DNA from: Coriaria nepalensis
Taxonomy: Eukaryota > Streptophyta > Magnoliopsida > Cucurbitales > Coriariaceae
NCBI GenBank assembly: GCA_027186245.1
Contig: CP114482.1
Span: 18,557,209 to 18,621,208, forward strand
Reading direction: 5' to 3'
Length of the DNA: 64,000 nucleotides
Under the pieces are notes generated by a model. The model did no database searches, was not told the origin of the DNA, and worked only from the letters and a program-made list of their open reading frames with translations. The position numbers were made by a program, and so were the translations under genes. Positions 1 to 13,540 of the stretch are shown here, piece after piece. Numbering within the stretch: position 1 is the first letter of the stretch; the number at the start of each line of letters is the position of its first letter.

Positions 1-1291
1 CACATTTCAAGCACGAGTTTCGCGTATAGTCTGCAAATGATCTTTTGAAGCCAAGTATGAATTTGTTCTATCTTAGAGTCATCATCTCAATGACTCTTTG
101 AAAGTCACTAATTCATTTGAAAGCAATTAAAATGAATTATATGTTCGCACTTCAAACCCGACTTTCGTACATAACTTGGTAATGATTCTTTAAGGGCAAG
201 TATGCATTTGTTTTATTTGAAATTCATGTCAATGAGTCTTTTCAAGTCACTAATTCATTTAAAAGAAATTTGAATGAATTGTATTTTTGCACTTCAAACA
301 CTACTTTCGCGCATCACTTGCTAATGATCTTTTAAAGATAATTACGCTTTTGTTTTATCTTGTATTCATGTCATTGAGCCTTTCTAAGACAATAAATCAT
401 TTGGAAGCTATTGGAATGAATACTATTTTCACATTTCAAGCACGACTTTTGGGTATAGCGTGGAAATGATCTTTTAAATGCAAGTATGAATTTGTTTTAT
501 CTTAGAGTCATCATCTAAATGACTCTTCGAAAGTCACTAATTCATTTGAAAGCAATTAAAATGAATTCTATTTTCGCACTTCGAACCCGAGTTTCATACA
601 TAACTTGCTAATGATCATTTAAAGGCAAGTATGCATTTATTTTATTTGAAATTAATGTCAATGAGTTTTTTCAAGTCACTAATTCATTTGAACGAAATTC
701 GAACGAATTCTATTTTTGCACTTCAAACACTACTTTCGCGCATCACATGCTAATGATCTTTTTAAGACAAGTATGCATTTGGTTTTATCTTATATTGATG
801 TCAATGAGTCTTTTCAAAACAATAAATAATTTGGAAGCCATTGGAGTGAATACTATTTTCGCATTTCAAACAAGATTATCGCGCATAGCTTGCATATGAT
901 TTTTTGAAGGAAAGTATGAATTTGTTTCATCTTAGAGTCATCATCTCAATGAGTCTATGAAACTCATTAGTTCATTTGAAAGCAAATAAAACAAATTCTT
1001 TTTTTTTCGCACTTCGAACCCACTTTCGTACATAACTTGCTAGTGATGATTTTAGGGCAAGTATTCATTTGTATTACTTAAGATTCCTGTCAATGAGTCA
1101 TTTTAAGTCTCAAATTCATTTGAAAGGAATTTGAACGAATTCTATTTTTGCACCTCAAACACTACTTTCGCGCATCACTTGCTAATGAGATTTGGAAGAC
1201 AATTATGCTTTTGGTTTATCTTACATTCATGTCAATGAGCCTTTTTAACACAATAAATCATTTGGAAGGTATTGGAATGAATTCTATTTTG
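1..1291 (+). repeat. Ordinary 429-bp trimers at the left window edge
   Basis: The window opens at the start of a B monomer (about position 2). C starts at 147, A at 289, B at 431, C at 576 and A at 718, giving lengths of 145, 142, 142, 145 and 142 bp. The next A starts at 1,150, so that trimer is 3 bp longer than standard. Nothing other than satellite is present. Confidence 0.9.
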
Positions 1292-1444
1292 GCATTTCAA
1301 ACATGACTTTTGCATATAGCCTGTACATAAGTTGCTAATGATGATTTGAAGGCAAGTATTCATTTGTTTTATTTGAGATTCGTGTCAATGAGTCTTTTCA
1401 AGTCTCTAATTCATTTGAAAGCAATTCGAACGAATTCTATTTTT
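1292..1444 (+). repeat. Hybrid B/C monomer (out-of-register deletion)
   Basis: A B monomer starts normally at 1,292 but after about 32 bp (…gcatatagcctg) continues as the interior of a C monomer (tacataagttgctaatg). The next A begins at 1,445, only 153 bp later, where B plus C should occupy 287 bp. About 134 bp are missing. This looks like one unequal exchange or replication slip between misaligned monomers, and it sits at the left edge of the 858-bp block. Confidence 0.85.
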
Positions 1445-4018
1445 GCACTTCAAACACTACTTTCGCGAATCACTTGCTAACGATCTTTTTAAGGAAAGTA
1501 TGCATTTGCTTTATCTTATATTCATGTCAATGAGTCTTTTCAAGACAATAAATCATTTCGAAGCCATTGGAGCGAATACTATTTTTGCATTTGAAACACA
1601 ACTTTCGCAAATAGCTTGCATATGACTGTTTGAAGGCAAGTATGAATTTTTTTAATCTTAGTGTCATCATCTCAATGAGTCTTTGAAACTCATTAATTAA
1701 TTTGGAACCAAATAAAACGAATTCTATTTTCGCACTTCTAACCCGACTTTCGTACTTAACTTGCTAATGATCATTTTAAGGGAAGTATTCATTTGTTTTA
1801 TTTGAGATACATGTCAATGACTCATTTTACGTCACTAATTCATTTAAAAGAAATTTGAATGAATTCTATTTTTGCACTTCAAACACTTCTTTCGCGCATC
1901 ACTTGCTAATGATCTTTTCAAGACAATTATGCTTTTGTTTTATCTTGTATTCATGTCAATGAGCCTTTTTAACACAATAAATCATTTGGAAGGTATTGGA
2001 ATGAATTCTATTTTGGCATTTCAAACATGACTTTCGCATGTAGCCTGCAAATAATCTTTTCAAGGCAAGTATGAATTTGTTTTATCTTAGAGTCATCATC
2101 TCAATGACTTTTCGAAAGTCACTAACTCATTTGAAAGCAATTGCAATGAATTCTATTTTCGCACTTCGAACCCGAGCTTCGTACATAAGTTGCTAATGAT
2201 GATTTGAAGGCAAGTATTCATTTGTTTTATTTGAGATTCGTGTTAATGAGTCTTTTCAAGTCTCTAATTCATTTGAAAGCAATTCGAACGAATTCTATTT
2301 TTGCACTTCAAACACTACTTTCGCGAATCACTTGCTAATGATCTTTTTAAGGAAAGTATGCGTTTGCTTTATCTTATATTCATGTCAATGAGTCTTTTCA
2401 AGACAATAAATCATTTCGAAGCCATTGGAGCGAATACTATTTTCGCATTTCAAACACGACTTTCGCACATAGCTTGCATATGACTGTTTGAAGGCAAGTA
2501 TGAATTTTTTTAATCTTAGAGTCATCATCTGAATGAGTCTTTGAAACTCATTAATTGATTTGGAACCAAATAAAACGAATTCTATTTTCGCACTTCTAAC
2601 CCGACTTTCGTACTTAACTTGCTAATGATCATTTTAAGGGAAGTATTCATTTGTTTTATTTGAGATACATGTCAATGAGTCATTTTACGTCACTAATTCA
2701 TTTAAAAGAAATTTGAATGAATTGTATTTTTGCACTTCAAACACTTCTTTCGCGCATCACTTGCTAATGATCTTTTCAAGACAATTATGCTTTTGTTTTA
2801 TCTTGTATTCATGTCAATGAGCCTTTTTAACACAATAAATCATTTGTAGGTAATTGGAATGAATACTATTTTCACATTTCAAGCACGACTTTTGCGTATA
2901 GCATGCAAATCATATTTTGAAGGCAAGTATGAATTTGTTTTATCTTAGAGTCATCATTTTAATGACTCTTCGAAAGTCACTAATTCATTTGAAAGCAATT
3001 GAAATGAATTCTATTTTCGCACTTCGAACCCGAGCTTCGTACATAAGTTGCTAATGATGATTTGAAGGCAAGTATTCATTTGTTTTATTTGAGATTCGTG
3101 TCAATGAGTCTTTTCAAGTCTCTAATTCATTTGAAAGCAATTCGAACGAATTCTATTTTTGCACTTTAAACACTACTTTCGCGAATCACTTGCTAATGAT
3201 CTTTTTAAGGAAAGTATGCATTTGCTTTATCTTATATTCATGTCAATGAGTCTTTTCAAGACAATAAATCATTTTGAAGCCATTGGAGCGAATACTATTT
3301 TTGCATTTCAAACACGACTTTCGCACATAGCTTGCATATGATTGTTTGAAGGCAAGTATGTATTTTTTTAATCTTAGAGTCATCATCTCAATGAGTCTTT
3401 GAAACTCATTAATTAATTTGGAACCAAATAAAACGAATTCTATTTTCGCACTTCTGACCCGACTTTCGTACTTAACTTGCTAATGATCATTTTAAGGGAA
3501 GTATTCATTTGGTTTATTTGAGATACATGTCAATGAGTCATTTTAAGTCACTAATTCATTTAAAAGAAATTTGAATGAATTCTATTTTTGCACTTCAAAC
3601 ACTTCTTTCGCGCATCACTTGCTAATGATCTTTTCAAGACATTTATGCTTTTGTTTTATCTTGTATTCATGTCAATGAGCCTTTTTAAGACAATAAATCA
3701 TTTGTAGGTAATTGGAATGAATACTATTTTCACATTTCAAGCACGACTTTTGCGTATAGCATGCAAATCATATTTTGAAGGCAAGTATGAATTTGTTTTA
3801 TCTTAGAGTCATCATCTTAATGACTTTTCGAAATTCACTAATTCATTTGAAAGCAATTGCAATGAATTCTATTTTCGCACTTCGAACCCGAGCTTCGTAC
3901 ATAAGTTGCTAATGATGATTTGAGGGCAAGTATTCATTTTTTTAATTTGAGATTCGTGTCAATGAGTCTTTTCAAGTCTCTAATTCATTTGAAAGCAATT
4001 CGAATGAATTATATTTTT
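1445..4018 (+). repeat. 858-bp higher-order repeat, three copies
   Basis: Two adjacent trimers repeat together: 1,445-2,302, 2,303-3,160 and 3,161-4,018, each exactly 858 bp. The odd trimers carry gcgaatcacttgct followed by ctttttaaggaaagtatgc; the even ones carry cttctttcgcgcatcac and gacaattatgcttttg. The C monomers alternate between gtacataagttgctaatgatg and gtacttaacttgctaatgatc. Copies share private variants at 858-bp spacing and differ at scattered positions, so this is a six-monomer higher-order unit homogenised locally. Confidence 0.88.
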
Positions 4019-4178
4019 GCACTTCAAACACTACTTTCACGCATCACATGCTAATGATCTTTTTAAGACAAGTATGCATTTTTTTTATTATAAAATACTA
4101 TTTAGAGTCATCATCTCAATGACTCTTTGAAACTCATTATTAATTCATTTGAAAGAGAATAAAACGAATTCTATTTTC
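4019..4178 (+). repeat. Hybrid A/B monomer with AT-rich junction
   Basis: The A monomer starting at 4,019 is normal to about 4,090, then passes through an AT-only stretch (tttttttattataaaatac) into the second half of a B monomer. The next C-type start is at 4,179, so A plus B occupy 160 bp instead of 287. About 127 bp are missing. The junction ends the 858-bp block and lies at the left edge of the 1.04-kb dispersed duplication. Confidence 0.82.
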
Positions 4179-5198
4179 GTACTTCGAACCCGACTGTCGT
4201 ACATAAGTTGCTAATGATCATTTTAGGGCAAGTATTCATTTGTTTGATTGGAGATTCATGTCAATGAGTCTCTTTAAGTCTCTAATTCATTTGAAAGAAA
4301 TTCGAACGAATTCTATTTTTGCACTTCAAACACTACTTTCACGCATCACATTCTAATGATCTTTTTAAGACAACTATGCATTTGTTTTATCTTATATTCA
4401 TGTCAATGAGCCTTTTCAAGACAATAAATAATTTAGAAGGCATTAGAGTGAATACTATTTTCGCATTTCAAACACGACTATCACGCGTAGCTTGCATTTT
4501 ATTTTTTGAAGGCAAGTATAATTTTGTTTTATCTTAGAGTCATCATCTCAATGACTCTTTGAAAGTCACTAATTCATTTGAAAGCAATTAAAATGAATTC
4601 TATTTTCCCACTTCGAACCTGACTTTCATACATAACTTGATAATAATTATTTAAGAGCAAAAATGCATTTGTTTTGTTTGAGAATCATGTCAATCAATCG
4701 TTTCAAGTCTCTAATTGATTTGAAAGCAATTCGAAAGAATTCTATTTTTGCACTTCAAACACTACTTTAACGAATCACTTGCTAATGATCTTTTTAAGAC
4801 AAGTATGCATTTGTTTTATCTTATATTCATGTCAATGAGTCTTTTCAAGACAATAAATCATTTGGTAGCCATTGGAGCAAATACTATTTATGCACTTCAA
4901 ACACGACTATCGGGCATAGCTTGCATATGATTTTTAGAAGGCAAGTATGAATTAGTTTAATCTTAGAGTCATCATCTCAATGAGTCTTTGAAACTCATTA
5001 ATTCATTCAAAAGCAAATAAAACGAATTCTACTTTTGTACTTCGAACCCAACTGTCATACATAAGTTGGTAATGATCATTTTAGGGCAAGTATTCATTTG
5101 TTTTATTTGAGATTCATGTCAGTGAGTCTTTTCAAGTCTCTAATTCATTTGAAAGAATATCGAACGAATTCTATTTTTGCACTTCAAACACTACTTTT
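4158..5198 (+). repeat. 1.04-kb segmental duplication, copy 1
   Basis: This stretch is almost identical to 14,893-15,934, at an offset of 10,736 bp. By eye I find about three substitutions (near 4,653, 4,735 and 5,032) across roughly 1,040 bp, while flanking trimers differ from their counterparts at many sites. Shared private variants include tttgttTGattgg, atcACGcgtagc and tCAATCAATCgtttc. The edges are approximate: the left is near the 4,019-4,178 hybrid, the right where cactactttt faces cactactttc. Confidence 0.85.
4321..4749 (+). repeat. Reference 429-bp trimer: A 142, B 145, C 142
   Basis: A worked example of the basic unit. Monomer A spans 4,321-4,462, B spans 4,463-4,607 and C spans 4,608-4,749; the next A starts at 4,750. 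EcoRI sites (GAATTC) occur at the B/C and C/A joints but not at A/B, where gaatac replaces gaattc. A complete EcoRI digest of standard units would therefore give 142-bp and 287-bp fragments. Because 429 is divisible by three, any open frame is preserved from unit to unit. Confidence 0.9.
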
Positions 5199-8100
5199 GC
5201 GCATCACTTGCTGATGATCTTTTCAAGACAATTATGCTTTTGTTTTATCTTGTATTCATGCCAATGAGCCTTTTTAAGACAATAAATCATTTGGAAGCAA
5301 TTGGAATGAATACTATTTTCACATATCAAGCACGACTTTTGCGTATAGCGTGCAAATGATATTTTGAAGGCAAGTCTGAATTTGTTTATCTTAGAGTCAT
5401 CATCTTAATGACTCTTCGAAAGTCACTATTTCATTTGAAAGCAATTGAAATGATTTCGATTTTCGCACTTCGAACCCGAGTTTCATACATAACTTGCTAA
5501 TGATCTTTTAAGGGCAAGTATGCATCTCTTTTATTTAAAAATCATGTTAATGAGTCATTTTAAGTCACTAATTCATTTAAAAAAAATTTGAATGAAATCT
5601 ATTTTTGCACTTTAAACACTACATTCGCGCATCACTTACTAATGATCTTTTAAAGACAATTATGCTTTTGTTATATCTTATATTCATATCAATGAGCCTT
5701 TTCAAGACAATAAATCATTTGGAATCTATTGGAATGAATTCTAGTTTGGCATTTCAAACACGACGTTCGCGTATAGCCTGCAAATGATCTTTTGAAGGCA
5801 AGTATGAATTTGTTTTATCGCAGAGTCATCATCTCAATGACTCTTTGAAAGTCACTAATTCATTTGAAAGCAATTAAAATGAATTCTATTTTCGCACTTC
5901 GAACCAGACTTTCGTACATAACTTGCTAATGATTCTTTAAGGGCAAGTATGCATTTGTTTTATTTGAGATTCATGTCAATGAGCCTTTTGACGTCACTAA
6001 TTCATTGGAAAGAAATTTGAACAAATTCTATTTTTGCACTTCAAACACTACTTTCACGCATCACATGCTAATGATCTTTTTAAGAAAAGTATGCATTTGT
6101 TTTATCTTGTATTCATGTCAATGAGCCTTTTTAAGACAATAAATCATTTAGAAGCTATTGGAATGAATACTATTTTCACATTTCAAGCACTACTTTTGCC
6201 TATAGCGGGCAAATGATATTTTGAAGGCAAGTATGAATTTGTTTGATCTTAGAGTAATCATCTTAATGACTCTTCGAAAGTCACTAATTCATTTGAAAAC
6301 ACTTAAAATTAATTATATTTTCGCACTTCGAACTCGACTTTCGTACATAACTTGCTAATGATTCTTTAAGGGCAAGTATGCATTTCTTTTATTTGAGAAT
6401 CATGTCAATGAGTCTTTTCAAGTCACTAATGCATTTCAAAGCAATTCGAACGAATTACACTTTTGCACTTCAATCACTACTTTCGCGAATCACTTGCTAA
6501 TGATCTTTTTAAGACAAGTATGCATTTGTTTTATCTTATATTCATGTCAATGAGCCTTTTCAAGACAATAGATCATTTGGAAGCTATTGGAATGAATTCT
6601 ATTTTGGCATTTCAAACATACCTTTCGTGTATAGCTTGCACATGATCTTTTGAAGGCAGGTATGACTTTGTTTTATCTTAGAGGCATCATCTCAATGACT
6701 CTTTGAATGTCACTAATTCATTTGAAAGCAATTAAAATGAATTCTATTTTCGCACTCTGAACCCGAGTTTCGTACATAAGTTGCTAATGATGATTTGAGG
6801 GCAAGTATTCATTTGTTTAATTAGGGATTCGTGTCAATGAGTCTTTTCAACTCTCCAATTCATTTGAAAGCAATTCGAATGAATTCAATTTTTGCACTTC
6901 AAACACTACTTTCAAGCATCACATGCTAATAATCTCTTTAAGACAAGTATGCATTTGTTTTATCTTATATTCATGTCAATGAGCCTTTTCAAGACAATAA
7001 ATGATTTGGAAGCCGTTAGAGCGAATACTATTTTCGCATTTCAAACATGACTATCGCGCGTAGCTTGCATTTGATTTTTTGAAGGCAAGTATAAATTTGT
7101 TTTATCTTAGAGTCGTCATCTCAATGAATCTTTGAAAGTCACTAATTCATTTGGAAGCAGCTAAAATGAATTCAATTTTCGCACTACGAACCCGACTTTC
7201 GTACATAACTTGCAAATAATTTTTTAAGGGCAAGTATTCATTTGTTTTATTTGAGATTCAAGTCAATGAGTCATTTTAAGTCACTAATTCATTTAAAAGA
7301 AATTTGATTGAATTGTATTTTTGCACTTCAAACAGTACTTTCGCGCATCACTTGCTAATGATCTTTTGAAGACAATTATGCTTTTGTTTTATCTTGTATT
7401 CATGTCATTGAGCCTTTTTAAGAAAATAAATCATTTGGAAGCTATTGAATGAATACTATTTTCACATTTCAAGCACGACTTTTGGGTATAGCGTGGAAAT
7501 GATCTTTTGAAGGCAAGTATGAATTTGTTTTATCTCAGAGTCATCATCTCAATGACTCTTCGAAAGTCACTAATTCATTTGAAAGCAATTGAAATGAATT
7601 CTATTTTCGCACTTCGAACCCGAGTTTCATACATAACTCGCTAATGATCTTTTAAGGGCAAGTATGAGTCTGTTTTATTTGAGAATCATGTCAATGAGTC
7701 ATTTTAAGTCACTAATTCATTTAAAAGAAATTTGAATGAATTCTATTTTTGCACTTTAAACACTACATTCGCGCATCACTTACTAATAATCTTTTAAAGA
7801 CAATTATGCTTTTGTTTTATCTTATATTCATATCAATAAGCCTTTTCAAGACAATAAATCATTTGGAATCTACTGGAATGAATTCTAGTTTGGCATTTCA
7901 AACACGACTTTCGCGTATAGCCTACAAATGATCTTTTGAAGGCAAGTATGAATTTGTTTTATCTCAGAGTCATCATCTCAATGACTCTTCGAAAGTCACT
8001 AATTCGTTTGAAAGCAATTAAAATGAATTCTATATTCGCACTTCAAACCCGACTTTCGTACATAACTTGCTAATGATTCTTTAAGGGCAAGTATGCATTT

Positions 8101-11100
8101 GTTTTATTTGAGATTCATGTCAATGAGTCTTTTGAAGTCACTAATTCATTTGAAAGAAATTCGAACAAATTTTATTTTTGCACTTCAAACACTACTTTCA
8201 CGCATCACATGCTAATATCTTTTTAAGACAAGTATGCATTTGTTTTATCTTATATTCATGTCAATGAGCCTTTTCAAGACAATAAATAATTTAGAAGGCA
8301 TTAGAGTGAATACTATTTTCGCATTTCAAACACGACTATCGCCCGTAGCTTGCATTTGATTTTTTGAAGGCAAGTATAAATTTGTTTTATCTTAGAGTCA
8401 TCATCTCAATGACTCTTTGAAAGTCACTAATTCATTTGAAAGCAATTAAAATGAATTTAATTTTCGCACTTCGAACCTAACTTTCATACATAACTTGATA
8501 ATAATTATTTAAGGGCAAAAATGCATTTGTTTTATTTGAGAATCATGTCAATCAATCGTTTCAACTCTCCAATTGATTTGAAAGCAATTCGAACGAATTC
8601 AATTTTTGCACTTCAAACACTACTTTAACGAATCACTTGCTGATGATCTTTTTAAGACAAGTATGCATTTGTGTTATCTTATATTCATGTCAATGAGTCT
8701 TTTCAAGACAATAAATCATTTGGAAGCCATTGGAGCAAATACTATTTATGCACTTCAAACACGACTATCGGGCATAGCTTGCATATGATTTTTAGAAGGC
8801 AAGTATGAATTAGTTTAATCTTAGAGTCATCATCTCAATGAGTCTTTGAAACTCATTAATTCATTTGAAAGCAAATAAAACAAATTCTATTTTCGCACTT
8901 CGAACCCGACTTTTGTACATAACTTGCTAGTGATGATTTCACGGCAAGTATTCGTTTGTTTTATTTGAGATTCAGGTCAATGAGTCATTTTAAGTCACTA
9001 ATTCAATTAAAAGAAATTTGAGCTAATTCTATTTTTGCGCGTCAGACACTACTTTCGCACATCACATGCTAATGATCTTTTAAAGACAATCAGGCTTTTG
9101 TTTTGTCTTACATTCATGTCAATGACCCTTTTCGAGACAATAAATCATTTGGAAGCAATTGGAATGAATTTTATTTTTGCATTTCAAACATGACTTTCAT
9201 GTATTGCCTTCAAATGATCTTTTGAAGGCAAGTATGAATTTGCTTTATCTTATAGTCATCATCTCAATGACTCTTTGAAACTCTTTAATTCATTTGAAAG
9301 CAAATAAAACGAATTCTATTTTCGCACTTCGAACCTGACTTTCATACATAACATGGTAATGATCATTCAAGGGCAAGTATGCATCTGTTTTGTTTGAGAA
9401 TCAAGTCAATGAGTCTTTTCAAGTCACTAATTCATTTGAAAGCAATTCGAACGAATTCTATTTTTGCAATTCAAACACTACTTTCGCGAATCACTTGCTA
9501 GTGATCTTTTTAAGACAAGTATGCATATGTTTGATCTAATATTCATGTCAATGAGCCTTTTCAAGAAAATAAATCATTTGGAAGCTATTGGAATGAATTA
9601 TATTTTGGCATTTCAACATGCCTTTTGCGTATAGGCTTCAAATGATCTTTTGAAGGCATGTATGAATTTGTTTTATCTTAGAGTCATCATCTCACTGACT
9701 CTTTCAAAGTCACTAATTAATTTGAAACCATTTAAAATGAATTCTATCTTCGCACTTCGAACCCGACTTTCGTACATAACTTGCTAATGATCATTAGAGG
9801 ACAAGTATGCATTTCTTTATTTGAGAATCATGTCAATGAGTCTTTTCACTTCTCTAATTCATTTGAGAGCAATTCGAAAGAATTTTATTTTTGCACTTCA
9901 AACACTACTTTCGCGAATCACTTGCTAATGATCTTTTTAGGACAAGTATGCATTTGTTTTATCTTGTATTCATGTCAATGAGTCTTTTCAAGACAATAAA
10001 TCATTTGGAGGCCATTGGAGCGAATTCTATTTTTGCATTTCAAACATGACTTTCGCGCATAGCTTGCTTATGATTTTTTGAAGGCAAGTATGAATTTGTT
10101 TAATCTTAGTGTCATCATCTCAATGAGTCTTTGAAACTCATTAATTCATTTGAAAGCAAATAAAATGAATTCTATTTTCGTATTTCGAACCCGACTTTCG
10201 TACATAACTTGCTAATGATCATTTTGGGGCAAGTATTCATTTGTTTTGTTTGAAATTCAGGTTATTGAGTGTTTTCAAGTCTCTAATTCATTTGAAAGAA
10301 ATTCGAACGAAATCTATTTTTGCACTTCAAGCACAACTTTCGCGCATCACATTCTAATGATCTTTTTAAGACAAGTATGCATTTGGTTTCTTTTACGTTG
10401 ATGTGAATGAGTTTTTTCAAGACAATAAATAATTTGAAAGTCATTAGAGTGAATACTTTTTTCGCATTTCAAACACGACTATTGCGCATAGCTTGCATAT
10501 GATTTTTTGAAGGCAAGTATAAATTTGTTTTATCTTAGAGTCATCATCTTAATGACTGTTTGAAAGTCACTACTTCATTTGAAAGCAATTAAAATGAATT
10601 CTATTTTCGCACTTCGAACCCGACTTTCGTACATAACTTGCCAATGATCATTTAAGGGCAAGTATGCATTTCTTTATTTGAGAATCATGTCAATGAGTCT
10701 TTTCACTTCTCTAATTAATTTGAAAGTAATTCGAATGAATTCTACTTTTGCACTTCAAACACTACTTTCGCGAATCACTTGTTAATGATCTTTTTAAGAC
10801 AAGTATGCATTTGTTTTGTCTTGTATTCATGTCAATGAGTTTTTTCAAGACAATAAATCATTTGGAGGCCATTGGAGCGAATGTTATTTTCGCATTTCAA
10901 ACACGACTTTCACGCATAGCTTGCATATGATTTTTTGAAGCCAAGTATGAATTTGTTTAATCTTAGAGTCATCATCTCAATGAGTCTTTGAAACTCATTA
11001 ATTCATTTGAAAGCAAATAAAACGAATTCTATTTTTGTACTTCGAACCCGACTATCGTGCATAACTTGCTAATGATCATTTTAGGGCAAGTATTCATTTG

Positions 11101-12080
11101 TTTTATTTGAGATTCATGTCAATGAGTGTTTTCAAGTCTCTAATTCATTTGAAAGAAATTTGAACGAATTCTATTTTTGCACTTCAAACACTACTTTTGC
11201 GCATCACATTCTAATGATCTTTTTAAGACAAGTATGCATTTGTTTTATCTTATATTGATGTGAATGAGTCTTTTTAAGACAATAAATAATTTGGAAGCCA
11301 TTGGAGCGAATACTGTTTTCGCATTTTAAAGACGACTATCGCGCATAGCTTGCATATGATATTTTGAAGGCAAGTATAAATTTGTTTTATCTTAGAGTCA
11401 TCATCTCAATGACTCTTTCAAAGTCACTAATTAATTTGAAACAAATTAAAATGAATTCTATTTTCGCACTTCGAACTCGACTTTCTCACATAACTTGCTA
11501 ATGATCATTTAAGGGCAAGTATGCATTTCTTTATTTGAGAATCGTGTCAATGGGCCTTTTCATCTCTTTAATTCATTTGAAAGCAATTAGAATGAATTCT
11601 ATTTTTGAACTTCAAACACTACTTTCGCAAATCACTTGCTAATGATCTTTTCAAGACAAGTATGCATTTGTTTTATCTTATATTCATGTCAATGAGTCTT
11701 TTCTAGACAATAAATCATTTGGAAGACATTGGAGTGAATATTAGTTTCGCATTTCAGTCACAACTTTTGCGCATAGCTTGCATATGATCTTTTGAAGGCA
11801 AGTATGACTTTGTTTAATCTTAGAGTCATCATCTCAATGAGTATTTGAAACTCAGTAATTCTTTTGAAAGCAAATAAAACAAATTCTATTTTCGCACTTC
11901 GAACCAGACTTTCATACATAACTTGGTAATGATCATTTTAGGGCAAGCATTCATTTGTTTTATTTGAGATTCATGTCAATGAGTCTTTTCAAGTCTCTCA
12001 TTCATTTAAAAGAAATTCCAACGAATTCTTTTTTTGCACTTCAAACACTACTTTAGCGTATCACATTCTAATGATCTTTT
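5199..12080 (+). repeat. Simple 429-bp trimers, moderately diverged
   Basis: A-monomer starts continue at about 429-bp spacing (5,607, 6,036, 6,465, 7,751, 8,608, 10,750). Units are mosaics. The trimer at about 5,380-5,830 closely resembles that at about 7,520-7,975, and the region around 8,590-8,800 resembles the one around 4,730-4,940. This suggests older duplications or conversion over 2-4 kb. No insertions, genes or other repeats were seen. Confidence 0.85.
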
Positions 12081-13540
12081 TAAGACAAGTATGCATTTGT
12101 TTTATCTTATATTGATGTCAATGATTCTTTTCAAGACCATAAATAATTTGGAAGCCATTGTAGCGAATACTATTTTCGTATTTTAAACACTACTATCGGG
12201 CATAGCTTCCATATGATTTTTTGAAGGCAAGTATAAATTTGTTTTATCTTAGAGTCATCATCTCAATGACTCTTTTACAGTCACTAATTAATTTGAAACC
12301 AATTAAAATGAATTCTATTTTTGCATTTCGAACCCGACTTTCGTACATAACTTGCTAATGATCATTTAAGGGCAAGTGTGCATTTATTTATTTGAGAATC
12401 ATGTCAATGAGTCTTTTCACTTCTCTAATTCATTTGAAGCAATTCGAACGAATTCTATTTTTGCACTTCAAACACTACTTTCGTGAATCACTTGCTAATG
12501 ATCTTTTTAAGACAAGTACGCATTTGTTTTATCTTGTATTCATGTCAATGAGTTATTTCAAGACAATAAATCATTTGGAGGCCATTGGAGTGAATTCTAT
12601 TTTTGCATTTCAAACACGACATTCGCGCATAGCTTGCAAATGATTTTTTGAAGGCAAGTATGAATTTCTTTAATCTTAGATTCATCATCTCAATGAGTCT
12701 TTGAGACTCATTAATTCATTTGAAAGCAAATAAAACGAATTCTATTTTCGTACTTCGAACTCGACTGTCGTACATAAGTTGCTAATGATCATTTTAGGGC
12801 AAGTATTCATTTGTTTTGTTTGGGATTCATGTCAATGAGTCGCTTGAAGTCTCTAATTAATTTGAAAGAAATTCTAACGAATTCTATTTTTGCACTTCAA
12901 ACACTACTTTCGCACATCACATTCTAATAATTTTTTTAAGACAAGTATGCATTTGTTTTATCTTATATTGATGTCAAAGATTCTTTTCAAGACCATAAAT
13001 AATTTGGAAGCCATTGTAGCGAATACTATTTTCGTATTTTAAACACTACTATCGGGCATAGCTTCCATATGATTTTTTGAAGGCAAGTATAAATTTGTTT
13101 TATCTTAGAGTCATCATCTCAACGACTCTTTCAAAGTCACTAATTAATTTGAAACCAATTAAAATGAATTCTATTTTTGCACTTCGAACCCGAGTTTCGT
13201 ACATAACTTGCTAATGATCATTTAAGGGCAAGTGTGCATTTATTTATTTGAGAATCATGTCAATGAGTCTTTTCACTTCTCTAATTCATTTGAAAGCAAT
13301 TCGAACGAATTCTATTTTTGCACTTCAAACACTACTTTCGTGAATCACTTGCTAATAATCTTTTTAAGACAAGTACGCATTTGTTTAATCTTGTATTCAT
13401 GTCAATGAGTTATTTCAAGACAATAAATCATTTGGAGGCCATTGGAGTGAATTCTATTTTTGCATTTCAACCACGACATTCGCGCATAGCTTGCAAATGA
13501 TTTTTTGAAGGCAGTATGAATTTCTTTAATCTTATATTCA
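12081..13540 (+). repeat. Local 858-bp-class duplication of two trimers
   Basis: Private variants recur about 856 bp apart: gattcttttcaagaccat near 12,123 and 12,979, then gccattgtagcgaatac and ttcgtattttaaacac in the same monomers, and gacaagtacgcatttg near 12,515 and 13,370. Copies differ by small indels such as gaagcaattcg versus gaaagcaattcg. The block covers roughly 1.7 two-trimer units and its edges are approximate. Confidence 0.75.
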
